Notes under the pieces: generated by a model | Told to the model about the DNA's origin: nothing | The model's input: the letters and a program-made list of their open reading frames with translations, nothing else | The model's database searches: none | In this document: positions 1 to 10,004 of the stretch, piece by piece | Layout: every line of letters starts with the position of its first letter | How positions within the stretch are numbered: position 1 is the first letter of the stretch | Source: Deinococcus aetherius | GTDB taxonomy: Bacteria; Deinococcota; Deinococci; Deinococcales; Deinococcaceae | DNA length: 64,000 nucleotides | Reading direction: 5' to 3' | Assembly (NCBI RefSeq): GCF_025997855.1 | Contig: NZ_AP026560.1 | Location: 2,750,501-2,814,500, forward strand | Position numbers and translations under genes: made by a program

Positions 1-443
1 AGAACCTGGAGACGGTGCGGCGCCTGACCCACCCGGTGCGCGACATCCGCGCGGGCTACGAGCGGACGCTGGAGGTCCTCGCGCACGCCAAGAGGAGCCG
101 CCCCGACGTGATCACGAAGACCTCGATCATGCTGGGCCTGGGCGAGACGCGGGGGGAAATCCGGGAGGCGATGGAGGACTGCCGGGCACATGGGGTGGAC
201 GTGATCACCTTCGGGCAGTACCTGCGCCCGACGATGCACCACCTTCCCGTCGAGCGGTACGTCACCCCCGCCGAGTTCGACGAAATCCGGGAGGAGGGCC
301 TGGGCCTGGGCTTCCTGGAGGTCGTCTCGGGTCCCCTCGTCCGCTCGTCGTATAAGGCCGAGCAGGTCTTGATGGAGAAGCCGAGCGCGCTGCCCGAGCA
401 CCTGGCGCACCTGGAGGGGAGTGACCAGCTCAGCCTGATCTGA
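1..443 (+). CDS. lipA: Lipoyl synthase, C-terminal part (5' truncated by window edge)
   Basis: The gene enters from the left edge and is in frame from base 3. Lipoyl synthase is a radical-SAM enzyme that inserts two sulfurs into octanoyl groups on the E2 and H proteins. Visible family signatures are IMLGLGET (SAM-side loop), the [19 protein letters not shown] segment, and the C-terminal [11 protein letters not shown] stretch, whose RSSY serine ligates the auxiliary Fe-S cluster in this family. The N-terminal cysteine motifs lie outside the window. Its product modifies lipoyl proteins such as GcvH, encoded at 13820-14182. The call is firm. Confidence 0.95.
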   Translation, partial: NLETVRRLTHPVRDIRAGYERTLEVLAHAKRSRPDVITKTSIMLGLGETRGEIREAMEDCRAHGVDVITFGQYLRPTMHHLPVERYVTPAEFDEIREEGLGLGFLEVVSGPLVRSSYKAEQVLMEKPSALPEHLAHLEGSDQLSLI

Positions 444-600
444 GCGGGAAATAAGCACCGCTCCCAGTCTCCCGGAGGCTGGGGCGGTACGCTTTTGCGG
501 GAGGCACGACAATTTCATTGCACCGACGCGCGTCGCTGAGGTTTATGGGTGGGGTGACGTTCATCGCCAGGCGGCTCGCTCCTGCCCGTGGAGGCCAGCC

Positions 601-1491
601 GTGATTCTCAGCATCGACATGGGGGCGAGCGGCACGAAGTGGGCGCTGTACGACCGGGGCGGAACGGCGGTCGCGGATGGCCGCCTGCGCCCCCTGTCGG
701 GTCACCTCTCCGCCCCGAAGGTCCGCCGGGAGATGACGGCTGCCCTGGCCGAGCTGCGCGCCGCCCTGCCGACCCCGCCGTCTGCCGTGGTCGCGGGGGT
801 GACCGGGCTCCAGACCGAGTACCGGCCGTGGCTGCAACGGGAGCTGGGGCGCCTCTTCTCCCTGCCCGCCGGGCGGCTCCTGGTGACCGACGACCTGCAC
901 CTCGCCTATGCGGCGCACTTCGCGCCGGGCGCGGGGACCCTGGTGTACGCCGGGACGGGTGCTGTCGCCTACCACCGCACCGAGCGGGAGGAGGTCGTGC
1001 GGGCGGGCGGGTACGGCTACCTGATCGACGACCTCGGCGGGGCGTTCTGGCAGGGACAGGTCGGCCTGCGGCGGGTGTTGCGTCAGCGCGAGGCCGGGCA
1101 GCACGAGACGCTGCTCGCGCGGCACGTCTTCGGGGCGCTGGGCACCCGCGAGTGGGGGGATATCCGCTCGCTGATCTACGGGGAGGGCCGCGCCGCCGTC
1201 GCCCGCCTCGCCCCCGCCGTGTACGAGGCCGCCCGCCAGGACGATCCCGACGCCCTCGCCATCCAGCGCCGCGCGGGGCAGGAACTCGCGCGGCTCGCCG
1301 GAGTCGTGCTGGGCCGCACCGGACGCCCGACGCTCGCCACGGCGGGGGGAGCCTTCAACCCCCTGGTGCGCGAGGCCTTTCACGCCGAGTGGGCGGCAGG
1401 CACCGTCACGGTCGTCCCCAGCGTGCCGCCCGTCTCCGGGGGCTTCACCCTGGGGCTGCCGCTGCTCGCCGGGGAGGAACCGCGCCCCTGA
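601..1491 (+). CDS. BadF/BadG/BcrA/BcrD-family ATPase, N-acetylglucosamine-kinase-like
   Basis: This 296-residue protein has the ASKHA sugar-kinase fold. DMGASGTKWAL (residues 6-16) is the phosphate-1 loop, AGTGAVAY lies near residue 120, GGYGYLIDDLGGAFWQG follows, and ATAGGAFNP near residue 245 is the adenosine-side motif. The GTG at 601 is chosen because a GGAGG (589-593) precedes it and the phosphate loop begins at residue 6 as expected. The family includes N-acetylglucosamine/N-acetylmuramate kinases and BadF-type activators. No partner dehydratase is nearby, so a role as amino-sugar kinase in cell-wall recycling is the more likely inference. The substrate is not readable from the sequence. 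Confidence 0.8.
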   Translation: MILSIDMGASGTKWALYDRGGTAVADGRLRPLSGHLSAPKVRREMTAALAELRAALPTPPSAVVAGVTGLQTEYRPWLQRELGRLFSLPAGRLLVTDDLHLAYAAHFAPGAGTLVYAGTGAVAYHRTEREEVVRAGGYGYLIDDLGGAFWQGQVGLRRVLRQREAGQHETLLARHVFGALGTREWGDIRSLIYGEGRAAVARLAPAVYEAARQDDPDALAIQRRAGQELARLAGVVLGRTGRPTLATAGGAFNPLVREAFHAEWAAGTVTVVPSVPPVSGGFTLGLPLLAGEEPRP

Positions 1492-1497
1492 CCTCCC

Positions 1498-2505
<1,008 letters not shown>

Positions 2506-2584
2506 GGGGCAGGGTCTCTCAGGGCGTGTCTGGAAAGGGTCCTCATGGACGCCAAAGTGCGCTCGGGTGTCGTTTGCGTTCCCC

Positions 2585-2656
2585 CTCTCCTGCGGAGCTT
2601 TACAAGTCCCGGCCTCTGCAAGCAGCTCTACGAGTCCCCCACCAGGGGGAGGAGTT
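2585..2656. repeat. Dispersed REP-like repeat with nested insert (copy A)
   Basis: The 245-bp gap between zapE and the S4 gene has no gene. It contains a C-rich/G-rich palindromic repeat carrying two copies of a short insert related to GCAAGCAGCTYTACRAGTC, at 2592-2608 and 2618-2636. The same insert recurs near 26930, 27052, 35711 and 35845. Confidence 0.7.
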
Positions 2657-2750
2657 AAAAACTCGTCTCCGTCCGGTCATCGAAGCCCGGCGCCCGACCT
2701 CTCAAACAGGTGCTCAGGGCGTGGGGAGTCGGAGCGCTGGGGCCAGCCAC

Positions 2751-3452
2751 TTACCGGTGCACCTCCAGCTCCACCTTCACGTTCCCGCGCCGGGTCTCGT
2801 TCACCACCCGCTTGAAGTCGATGCGCCCGATCCCCTCGGCGCTGAGGCTGTCGCCCTCCCGGATCTCGGTGCTCGCGCGGGCGACTTGCCCGTTGAGCCG
2901 CACCTTGCCCCCCTCGATGCCCTGCTGGAAGTACGCGCGGCTCACCCCGAAGCCCTTGGCCCCGACCACGTCCACCCGCATGGAGGGGACGACGACCTCG
3001 CGGGTCTTGCTCCCCCGCCCCGCCGTCTCGCCGACTTCCTCGACCTCGACCTCGCGGCCCCCGAGTTCGGTCAGCCCAGCGAGGGTCTGGGCTGCCTTGC
3101 CAGTCGCGGCGACCAGGAACGAGCCGCTCCGTTCCTCGCGCAGGTCGCCGAGCCCGTCCTCGGGCAGGCTCAGGCGGCGCAGGTGCACGGCGAAGTCCTG
3201 GAGGTCCCAGGGGGGACCGCCCTCCCCCGGGGTCACGCGCAGGACGGTCACCCCCGAATCCACCTCGGGGATGTGGGCGGGCCACAGGGTGAGGATCACC
3301 CGGCGGGCGTCGGGGAAGCCGCCCGCGATGACGTACCTCACCTCGTCGTCCTGGAGGGCGCGGCGGTCGAGGTCGTCGCCGTCGAGGAAGGGGGTGCGCA
3401 CCACGCGCCCGCCGCGCGCCTGCGACACCAGGGTGGGGAGCTTCTGCTTCAT
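2751..3452 (-). CDS. S4-domain RNA-binding protein (YlmH family)
   Basis: This 233-residue protein has a C-terminal S4 RNA-binding domain (about residues 160-225), recognisable by FGVSRAYFQQGIEGGKVRLNG followed by the REGDSLSAEGIGRIDF turn. The N-terminal two thirds match the YlmH/photosystem-II-S4 group, including FPDARRVILTL and a conserved LGDLREERSG segment. YlmH-type proteins bind ribosomal RNA or stalled 50S-tRNA complexes, so a translation-related role is inferred. The promoter is leaderless-type: TATCCT (complement of 3459-3464) lies 6 nt upstream of ATG. Confidence 0.85.
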   Translation of the reverse strand: MKQKLPTLVSQARGGRVVRTPFLDGDDLDRRALQDDEVRYVIAGGFPDARRVILTLWPAHIPEVDSGVTVLRVTPGEGGPPWDLQDFAVHLRRLSLPEDGLGDLREERSGSFLVAATGKAAQTLAGLTELGGREVEVEEVGETAGRGSKTREVVVPSMRVDVVGAKGFGVSRAYFQQGIEGGKVRLNGQVARASTEIREGDSLSAEGIGRIDFKRVVNETRRGNVKVELEVHR

Positions 3453-3572
3453 GGGGGCAGGATAGCGTCGCCCGCGCCCCGGACAGGAAGGCGGGGAGGA
3501 GGGGGCGGCTCTCCCGATGTCATGCCCAGCGTTCCGGCGGCCCCCGCCACACTACCCCGCTACACTGCCCCC

Positions 3573-4007
3573 ATGCAGATCGCTGACCCGCTCGGGGTGC
3601 CCGGCGCCCCGCTGGAGACGTTGCAGGCCGTCCTCACGCACCTGGAGGGGGCCGACCTGACGGGCGGGCGGCTGATCCTGGTCCGCGACCGGCAGGGGGA
3701 CCGGGGGGACGCGCGGTACGGCGCCGTGCTGGTCGCCGGGGACAGCGCCGTCGTGACCGTCCCCGCCTTCGGGCCGCACTACGGGCGGGCGGGCGCGCAG
3801 GCCCTCGCCGAGCTGACGCGCTGGGCGTCGGCGCGGGGGATGCCGGTGCGCGAGACGGCGGTGAACCCGGCCGACCTCGTGCGGGTCCTCGCCGAGCCGG
3901 GCGCCGACGAGATCGCGCGCGTGATCGCCGCGAGCAACCCCAGCGACCCCGCGATCTACACCGCCCTGCCCCCGCAGCGCCCGGACGAGGACGACTGGGA
4001 GGCGTAA
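3573..4007 (+). CDS. Conserved hypothetical protein, 144 aa
   Basis: This soluble protein of 144 residues has no recognised catalytic motif. Its N-terminal half is rich in short beta-like stretches (GRLILVRDR, YGAVLVAGDSAVVTVPAFG). The C-terminus is acidic (RPDEDDWEA), as in many small Deinococcus proteins. The ATG at 3573 is chosen because TACACT at 3561-3566 ends 6 nt upstream, the leaderless spacing seen repeatedly in this window. A terminator follows 18 bp after the stop, so it is probably monocistronic. The function is unknown. Confidence 0.75.
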   Translation: MQIADPLGVPGAPLETLQAVLTHLEGADLTGGRLILVRDRQGDRGDARYGAVLVAGDSAVVTVPAFGPHYGRAGAQALAELTRWASARGMPVRETAVNPADLVRVLAEPGADEIARVIAASNPSDPAIYTALPPQRPDEDDWEA

Positions 4008-4024
4008 GCGGTTCTCCACCCCAC

Positions 4025-4054
4025 CCCCCACCTCCATGAAGGGTGGGGGTTTTT
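4025..4054 (+). terminator. Intrinsic terminator
   Basis: An 8-bp stem, CCCCCACC (4025-4032) with GGTGGGGG (4042-4049), is followed directly by TTTTT. It sits just after the 144-aa gene and before the PAS-GGDEF-EAL gene. Confidence 0.8.
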
Positions 4055-4205
4055 GTCGCCAGGCGCGGGTTTTTCTCCTGACAGGGGAGTTTGCACGGGG
4101 AACGTAAGAGTCCGCGTGGCACGATGCCGACGCGGAGAGGGGACGCGGTTCCCTGCCCCTCCGAATCTGCCCCACCCCCATTCCCAGGAGACTCCACCCC
4201 TTCCC

Positions 4206-6884
4206 ATGAACACGTCCAGCCTCACCCCGGCCGCCCCACCCCCGACCCTTCACACCGCCCTGCGCGAGGTGCTGCGCCTGTACGCGCCCGGCGCGACGCT
4301 GCTCACGGCGCTGGAGGGGGAGGTGCTGCGTGTGGGGGCCGACGGGATTGCCCGGGAGACCGGCGGCGAACTCGTGCCGCCCGACGCCTGGCTGGAGGGG
4401 GGCGAGCTGACGTGGCTCACGCGGGGGGGCACCCTGCTGGGCCTGATGTGGTGCGAGGGGGCGGCGCCGCCGGCGGACGTGGCGGACCTCCTGACGCTGC
4501 TCCTGGGGGCGGCGCGCGGGGACGGCGACGGGCGGGAGGCGGACGTGCTCGTCACCCAGTTCCCGCTGCCCGCCGCGTGGCTGCGCGCCGACCTCACCTT
4601 CCGGCAGGTCAGCCGCCCCTTTCTCGAACTCCTCGGCCTGAGCGACGCGCAGGTGCTCGGGCGGCCCCTCAGGGAACTCTTGCCGGGGATGCCCGCCCTC
4701 GCGGCGGGGCTCGTCCAGGCGGCGGCGGGCCGCACGGTGTCCCTGCCCGACGAGCCCCTGCCGCCAGCCCCGGGTGGGGCGGCGGCGCGCGGGACGGTCT
4801 GGGTGCGCGGCGAGGCGCGGCCCTCCTTCGGGGGGGCGGGCGCGGGGGTGCTGTGGACCCTGCGCGACGTGACCGCCGAACACCGCCAGGCGGAGCTGCT
4901 GGAGGCGCTGCTGGGCGGCCACGCCACCCCCGCCGCGCTCCTCACGCCCGGGGGCACGGTGCTGCACGCGAGCCCGGGCTGGCACGACCTGCTGCCCGGC
5001 GCCGCCTTTCCCGGCTCGCCGCTGTGGGCGTGCTTCCCGGAGACGCCCCCGGAGACGCTGCAAGCCCTCGTGCGCGAGGCGGCGCAGGGCGGCCCGGCCC
5101 GGGCGCGGGTGCCGCTCGCGGCGGGGGGCAGCGTCACCCTGAGCGTGCGGCAGGTGGCGGCGCGGGAGAACGCCGACCCCCTGCTCGTGGTGGAGGCGGG
5201 GACCGAGGCGGGCCCCGGCACTCCGGGCGACGGGTGGGGCGGCGCGGCGGCGCGGGTGCTCGCCCTCGGCGACCACGCGGCCCTGCTCGTGGACCACGCG
5301 GGCCGCACCCAGCTCGTCAGCGAGCGGGCGGCCGAACTCCTCGGGCTGGAGGCCTCCCGGCTGCTGGGCGTGCCCCTCACGCGGGCGCTGGGGGACCTCG
5401 GCGTCCGGCTGCACACCCCGGAGGGCGCGGCCCTCTCCCTCCCGGACCTGCGGGCCGGGAGCCTGACACTCCCGCTGGAGACCGAACTGCTCCTGGTGCG
5501 CCCCGACGGCGGCGGGCGGCACCTGGAGGTGCGCGGCACCCTCCTGCCGGGCGAGCACCCCGGCGCCCCGCCCGGCCTGCTCCTCACCCTGCGCGACGTC
5601 TCGGCCCTGCGCCACGCCCAGGCGCGGCTGCGGCACGGGGCCCGCCACGACCCCCTGACCGGCCTGCTCAACCGCGCCGGACTGCGCGAGACCCTGGTGC
5701 AGGGGGCGCCGGGCACCGCCCTGTGCCTCGACCTCGACGGCTTCGGGGCCCTGAACGCCGCGCTGGGCCGCACCGCCTGCGACCACCTATTGATCGGGGT
5801 GGCGGCCCGGCTGGGCGACCTCGCCGACGCGCGCGGCGGGCGGGCGGCCCGGCTGGGCGACGACGCCTTCGCCCTCTTCCTACCGCACTCGGGCCCCCCG
5901 GAGACGGCGGACCTGCTGGCGGGGGCCGTGCGCGCGGCCCTGGCCGCCCCGGTGCGCGCCGGGCGCCAGGCCGTGCCCCTCACCTTCGCGCTCGGCGTGG
6001 CCCCGGTGTCCCTGGGCACGGACGGCGCGGCCCTCGCGAACGCCGAGATCGCCCTCGCCCACGCGAGGAGCCGGGGCCGCGCGGGGACGAGCACCTTCAC
6101 CCCCGGGATGCGCGAGGAGGTGGCGGCCACCTTCCGGCTGGAGGAGGCGCTGCGGGAGGCGCTGGCCGGGGAGGAAAAGGGCCTCACCCTGCACTACCAG
6201 CCCACGCTCCACCTCGCCAGCGGGCGGGTGACGGCGGCCGAGGCGCTGCTGCGCTGGGCCCACCCCGCCCTGGGCGAGTTGCCCCCCAGCCAGGTTCTGC
6301 CGCTCGCCGCCCGGGCCGGGCTGATGGCCCCGCTCGCCGAGTGGGTGCTGGGCCGGGCCGCCCTCCAGGGGCAGGCGTGGCGGGAGACCCACCCGGGGCT
6401 GCGCCTGAGCGTGAACCTGAGCCTGCGGGGCCGCTGGTGCCCCGGCCCTCTGGAGGGCCTGTGGCCGCTCCTCGCGGGGCACCCCGCGCCCGACGTGGAG
6501 GTCAGCGCCGCGTGCCTCCTCGACCCCGGCGAGGGCACGCTGGACCTGCTCGACACCCTGCGCGAGCACGGCGCGCGGCTGTGGGTGGACGACTTCGGGG
6601 AGGGGACGACCAGCCTGAGCACCCTGGGCCGCTTCCCCCTGACCGGTATCAAGCTGCACCCGAACCTCACCGCCCGGCTGCCGGGGGACCCGCGCGGCGT
6701 CACCCTGGTCGAGGCGACCCTCGACCTCGCCCGGCGCCTGGGCTGGCAGGTCACGGCGGTGGGGGTGGAGACGGCCGCCGCGCTGGAACTGCTGCGCGAC
6801 CTCGGCTGCGACGCGGTGCAGGGGCACGCAGTCTGCCCTCCCCTCGACCCGGAGGACCTCGGGGCCTGGCTGCGGGAGCGCTAG
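4206..6884 (+). CDS. PAS-GGDEF-EAL protein with apparently degenerate catalytic motifs
   Basis: This is a long (892 aa) cytosolic cyclic-di-GMP-family protein with no clear membrane segment. It has two PAS-like regions (about 115-230 and 345-470), a GGDEF domain opening at RHDPLTGLLNRAGL (about 480), and an EAL domain from about 660. The GGDEF signature reads RLGDDAFALF, so the catalytic Glu is replaced. In the EAL domain the AEALLRW, SVNLS, VDDFGEG and QGH motifs remain. However, the usual EGVET reads VGVET and the ELTES-type Glu is absent. It is probably a c-di-GMP sensor or degenerate enzyme rather than an active cyclase. The ATG at 4206 follows an AGGAG at 4186-4190. Confidence 0.85.
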   Translation: MNTSSLTPAAPPPTLHTALREVLRLYAPGATLLTALEGEVLRVGADGIARETGGELVPPDAWLEGGELTWLTRGGTLLGLMWCEGAAPPADVADLLTLLLGAARGDGDGREADVLVTQFPLPAAWLRADLTFRQVSRPFLELLGLSDAQVLGRPLRELLPGMPALAAGLVQAAAGRTVSLPDEPLPPAPGGAAARGTVWVRGEARPSFGGAGAGVLWTLRDVTAEHRQAELLEALLGGHATPAALLTPGGTVLHASPGWHDLLPGAAFPGSPLWACFPETPPETLQALVREAAQGGPARARVPLAAGGSVTLSVRQVAARENADPLLVVEAGTEAGPGTPGDGWGGAAARVLALGDHAALLVDHAGRTQLVSERAAELLGLEASRLLGVPLTRALGDLGVRLHTPEGAALSLPDLRAGSLTLPLETELLLVRPDGGGRHLEVRGTLLPGEHPGAPPGLLLTLRDVSALRHAQARLRHGARHDPLTGLLNRAGLRETLVQGAPGTALCLDLDGFGALNAALGRTACDHLLIGVAARLGDLADARGGRAARLGDDAFALFLPHSGPPETADLLAGAVRAALAAPVRAGRQAVPLTFALGVAPVSLGTDGAALANAEIALAHARSRGRAGTSTFTPGMREEVAATFRLEEALREALAGEEKGLTLHYQPTLHLASGRVTAAEALLRWAHPALGELPPSQVLPLAARAGLMAPLAEWVLGRAALQGQAWRETHPGLRLSVNLSLRGRWCPGPLEGLWPLLAGHPAPDVEVSAACLLDPGEGTLDLLDTLREHGARLWVDDFGEGTTSLSTLGRFPLTGIKLHPNLTARLPGDPRGVTLVEATLDLARRLGWQVTAVGVETAAALELLRDLGCDAVQGHAVCPPLDPEDLGAWLRER

Positions 6885-6926
6885 ACCCGACCTCGCCCGC
6901 TAGACCCTGCCCGCTAGACTGGGCCC

Positions 6927-7643
6927 ATGTTGCTCTACGGGCGGAATCCGGTGCTGGAGGCCCTGCGGGAGGGGCGGGTGACGGAGGTGCTCGTGGCGCG
7001 CGGGGTCGAGGAGGCGTTCGTGCGCGACCTGAAGACCTTCGACGTGCGGGTGCGCTTCGCCCCGCGCATCGAACTCGACCAGATCGCGGGCACCACGCAA
7101 CATCAGGGCGTGATCGCCGAGGTCGAGGACCTCTCCTGGGCCACGGTGGACGACATCCTCGACCGGGCCGAGTCGCGCGGCGAGGACCTCCTGGTCGTCC
7201 TCCTCGACGGCGTCACCGACCCGCGCAACTTCGGGGCGATCATCCGCTCGGCGGAGGTGCTCGGCGCGCACGGGGTCGTCGTGGAGGAGCGCCGCAGCGC
7301 GCCCCTGAGCCCGGTCGTCGCCAAGGCGGCGGCGGGGGCCACGAGCTACCTCCCCGTCGCCCAGACGAAGAACCTCCCGCGCCTGATCGACGGGCTCAAG
7401 GGAGGTGGCGTGTGGGTCTACGGCGCGGCGGGCGAGGCGGCCCAGGACCTCGCGCGCACCGACCTGCGCGGCAAGGTCGCCCTGGTGATCGGGGCGGAGG
7501 GCGAGGGGTTGCGCCGTCTCGTGCGCGAGAAGTGCGACGCCCTGGTCCGCATCCCCACCCGGGGCCGGGTGCAGAGCCTCAACGCCTCCGTCGCGGCGGG
7601 CATCCTGCTGTACGAGGCGGCGCGGGCGAGGGGAGAGTCGTGA
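6927..7643 (+). CDS. rlmB: 23S rRNA (guanosine-2'-O-)-methyltransferase, RlmB/TrmH type
   Basis: This 238-residue SPOUT methyltransferase has an N-terminal substrate-binding domain (LLYGRNPVLEAL at residues 2-13). The three SpoU motifs follow: DGVTDPRNFGAIIRSAE (about 93-109), IGAEGEGLRRLVR (about 189-201) and SLNASVAAGILLYE (about 218-231). It 2'-O-methylates a guanosine in 23S rRNA in characterised relatives. TAGACT at 6915-6920 ends 6 nt before the ATG, indicating a leaderless mRNA. Three CGCTAGAC repeats lie just upstream. The stop overlaps the next start by 4 bp (GTGA), so the two genes form an operon. Confidence 0.9.
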   Translation: MLLYGRNPVLEALREGRVTEVLVARGVEEAFVRDLKTFDVRVRFAPRIELDQIAGTTQHQGVIAEVEDLSWATVDDILDRAESRGEDLLVVLLDGVTDPRNFGAIIRSAEVLGAHGVVVEERRSAPLSPVVAKAAAGATSYLPVAQTKNLPRLIDGLKGGGVWVYGAAGEAAQDLARTDLRGKVALVIGAEGEGLRRLVREKCDALVRIPTRGRVQSLNASVAAGILLYEAARARGES

Positions 7644-8536
7644 CCCACCGCATCGAGACCATCTCCAGCCCGGCGATGACCCTGGAGGTTCTGCCCGACC
7701 TCGGTGCGAGCGTGCTGGGGCTGCGGGCTGCCTCGGGCCGCCCGGTGCTGCGCGAGGTGGACCCGGGAAGCGTGGAGACGAGCAGCCAGTGCGCGAGCTT
7801 CACCCTTCTGCCGTACTCCAACCGCATCCGCGACGCGCGCTTCACCTTCGGGGGCGGGGAGGTTCAACTCCGCGTCACGACCAAGGACGGGCTCACCCAG
7901 CACGGTGACGTGCGGAACCGGCCCTGGCAGGTCACCCGCGTCTCGGACAGCCACCTCGGATGTGACTTCGACAGCCGGGCCTTCCCCGACGTGAACTGGC
8001 CGTGGGCCTTCACCGCCCGGGTGGACTACTTCCTCCACGGCCCGCACCTCGACGTGAGCGTGACGCTGACGAACGCCGATACCTCCGAGATGCCCGCCGG
8101 GCTGGGCCTGCATCCCTACTTCGCCCGGCGGCAAGGCGGGGAGGACCCCCGGCTCACCGTGGACGCGGCGCTGACCTACGACACCGACGAGCGCAGCCTC
8201 CCCACGGGCCCCGCGCGCCCTGTGCGGCCCGAGGAGGACTACCGGACGGGCAGCGCGGTCGGCGAGCGGAAGGTGGACCGGGTCTATACCGCGTGGGACG
8301 GGGTCGCGCGGCTCGACTGGCAGGACCGCTCGCTGACCCTCACCGCCGACGCCGTGTTCTCGCACCTCGTCGTGTTCACCGCGCCGGACGGCAGCCTGGC
8401 CCTGGAGCCCGTCTCCCACGTGACCGACGCCTTCAACCTCGCCGCGCGGGGGGTGCCCGGTGTGGACATGCGGACCCTCGCGCCCGGGCAGAGCCTGGCG
8501 GGGGCGGCGAGGATCACGCTGGAGGGGAACTGGTAG
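7640..8536 (+). CDS. Aldose 1-epimerase family protein
   Basis: This 298-residue protein has a galactose-mutarotase-like beta-sandwich. Diagnostic segments are LLPYSNRIRDARFTFGG near residue 55, LTQHGDVRNRPWQV with the first conserved His, GLGLHPYF with the catalytic-type His near 156, and ALEPVSHVTDAFN with the conserved Glu near 255. It interconverts sugar anomers, but the sugar is not determinable. The GTG start overlaps the rlmB stop (GTGA), implying coupled translation. Confidence 0.87.
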   Translation: MTHRIETISSPAMTLEVLPDLGASVLGLRAASGRPVLREVDPGSVETSSQCASFTLLPYSNRIRDARFTFGGGEVQLRVTTKDGLTQHGDVRNRPWQVTRVSDSHLGCDFDSRAFPDVNWPWAFTARVDYFLHGPHLDVSVTLTNADTSEMPAGLGLHPYFARRQGGEDPRLTVDAALTYDTDERSLPTGPARPVRPEEDYRTGSAVGERKVDRVYTAWDGVARLDWQDRSLTLTADAVFSHLVVFTAPDGSLALEPVSHVTDAFNLAARGVPGVDMRTLAPGQSLAGAARITLEGNW

Positions 8537-8553
8537 TGCCCGTGGGGGAGGGC

Positions 8554-8766
8554 CTACGCGGTGGCGAGCAGGGCCCCGGCGTGGTCGCGCAGCTCGAAAT
8601 CGCCCTGGGGCCGACCCGACAGCCAGCGCAGGGCAGCGAGGAGGTCGTCGCTCTCGTGGACGACCTCGGGGCCTCGCGTGCCCTGCCAGAGGACGCGGTA
8701 GGCGTGGGGCGTGGCGGGCGGCATCCACCGCTCGCCGCCGTCTTCCTTCACGAAAGCCCGTGACAT
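8554..8766 (-). CDS. Small conserved hypothetical protein, 70 aa
   Basis: A 70-residue soluble protein beginning MSRAFVKEDGG, with a mixed alpha/beta pattern and no Cys or membrane segment. TACGCT (complement of 8773-8778) lies 6 nt upstream of its ATG, the leaderless arrangement common in this window, which argues that it is a real gene. It is convergent with the epimerase gene (18-bp gap). The function is unknown. Confidence 0.6.
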   Translation of the reverse strand: MSRAFVKEDGGERWMPPATPHAYRVLWQGTRGPEVVHESDDLLAALRWLSGRPQGDFELRDHAGALLATA

Positions 8767-8840
8767 GGGCCCAGCGTAGGGGCGCCGCGTGAGGCCCCGG
8801 CCCCCGGCAGGGCACCGACGAGCTTAGCCGACCTTCAGGC

Positions 8841-9923
8841 TCACTCGCGCAGGTCGGGCACGCTGCGCTTGGCGACCAGGGTGATGCTCGTCTGCCTCGC
8901 CTCGCCGTCGCGGACATACCCCAGGGTGATCGTGTCTCCGACCTGCGCGCGGCGGATGGCGGTGATCACCTCGTCGGCGTTGCGGGTGCGCGTGCCGTTC
9001 ACGGTGGTGATGATGTCGCCCAGCGCGGCGAGGTTGCCCTCCCGGTTGAGCTCGGAGCCGCGCAACCCGGCGGCGGCGGCGGGACTGCCCCGGGCGACGC
9101 GTGACACGACCGCCCCGGCGGGAGTCACGAACCCGCTGTGGTTGAGGTCGAAAACCAGCCCCACGACGGGCACGTCGCGCTGCTCGCCCCTTCTGAGCGC
9201 CTCGATCAAGCGGTTGCCCTCGGTGACGGGCACGGCGTAGCTCGCGCGGGTCCGACCGGTCTCGTCCACCCGCACGTAACTCACGACCCCGATGGCCTGC
9301 CCGTTCCCGTCGATGATCGGGCCGCCGCTGTCGCCGGGCGCCAGGGGAGCCGTCATCTCCAGCGTGCCCTGCGGGAAGTCAGCCCGCCCCGCCTCGGCGG
9401 AGAGGCGCAGCAGTTGCCCCCGGCGCGGTTGCAGGAAGTCCCCGCCGCTGTTCCCGATGGCGAGCACCGTCTCCCCCACGCGCGGCGGCCGGGTGGCGAG
9501 GTTGAGCACCGGGAAGGGCCCGCGCCCCTGCACCGTCAAGAGGGCCACGTCCGCCTGCGCGTCGTAGGCGGTCAGCCGGGCGCGGTAGGTCCGGCCCGAG
9601 AGCGTCCGAATCTGAAAGAGGCGGCCGTTGGAGACGACGTGGTACGCCGTGAGCACCTGTCCGTCCTGCGAGATGAAAAAGCCCGTGCCCAGCCCCGCCT
9701 CGTTCGTGCCAGGGTCGAGCGCCTCGACCTGCACGGTCGCCGGGCGCGAACGCTCGAACAGCTCGCGGGTCTCCGGGGGCAGCGCGTTCGGCAGCGTCTG
9801 CGAGACGGCGGGCGGGGTGGGCGGCGCGGAGGACCCGAAGCCCGGCAGGCTCAAGCGTTCCGGCAGCAGGTAGGCCGCCAGCGCGAGCAGCAGCAGCACG
9901 GGAAGCCAGGGCAGGGGGCGCAC
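8841..9923 (-). CDS. HtrA/DegP-like trypsin-family serine protease with PDZ domain
   Basis: This 360-residue protein is probably anchored by an N-terminal signal/membrane segment (PWLPVLLLLALAAYLL, residues 5-20). The S1C protease domain shows His in TAYHVVSN, Asp in ADVALL and the nucleophile in PGDSGGP. A single PDZ domain follows (about 240-345: SPAAAAGLRG, GDIITTVNG). It likely degrades misfolded envelope proteins. The GTG at 9923 is preferred because TACCAT (complement of 9930-9935) lies 6 nt upstream, a leaderless start. An upstream in-frame extension exists but lacks a start signal. Confidence 0.87.
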   Translation of the reverse strand: MRPLPWLPVLLLLALAAYLLPERLSLPGFGSSAPPTPPAVSQTLPNALPPETRELFERSRPATVQVEALDPGTNEAGLGTGFFISQDGQVLTAYHVVSNGRLFQIRTLSGRTYRARLTAYDAQADVALLTVQGRGPFPVLNLATRPPRVGETVLAIGNSGGDFLQPRRGQLLRLSAEAGRADFPQGTLEMTAPLAPGDSGGPIIDGNGQAIGVVSYVRVDETGRTRASYAVPVTEGNRLIEALRRGEQRDVPVVGLVFDLNHSGFVTPAGAVVSRVARGSPAAAAGLRGSELNREGNLAALGDIITTVNGTRTRNADEVITAIRRAQVGDTITLGYVRDGEARQTSITLVAKRSVPDLRE

Positions 9924-10004
9924 CCGGACATGGTAGAGCGCCCCCGCCCGGGACAGGGTGCGGGAAGGCACGGAAGCCCGGTGGTGCGCGTTACCCTTCT
10001 CGCC

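Noticed and set aside
3552..5786. 744-codon minus-strand frame
   Set aside because: Shadow of two plus-strand genes with no domain-like sequence.
4091..8536. Very long open frame (1481 codons) running through the GGDEF-EAL, rlmB and epimerase genes
   Set aside because: Its first part reads as Arg/Gly/Pro/Ala-rich shadow sequence in another frame of real genes. Only the last 299 codons (epimerase) match a family.
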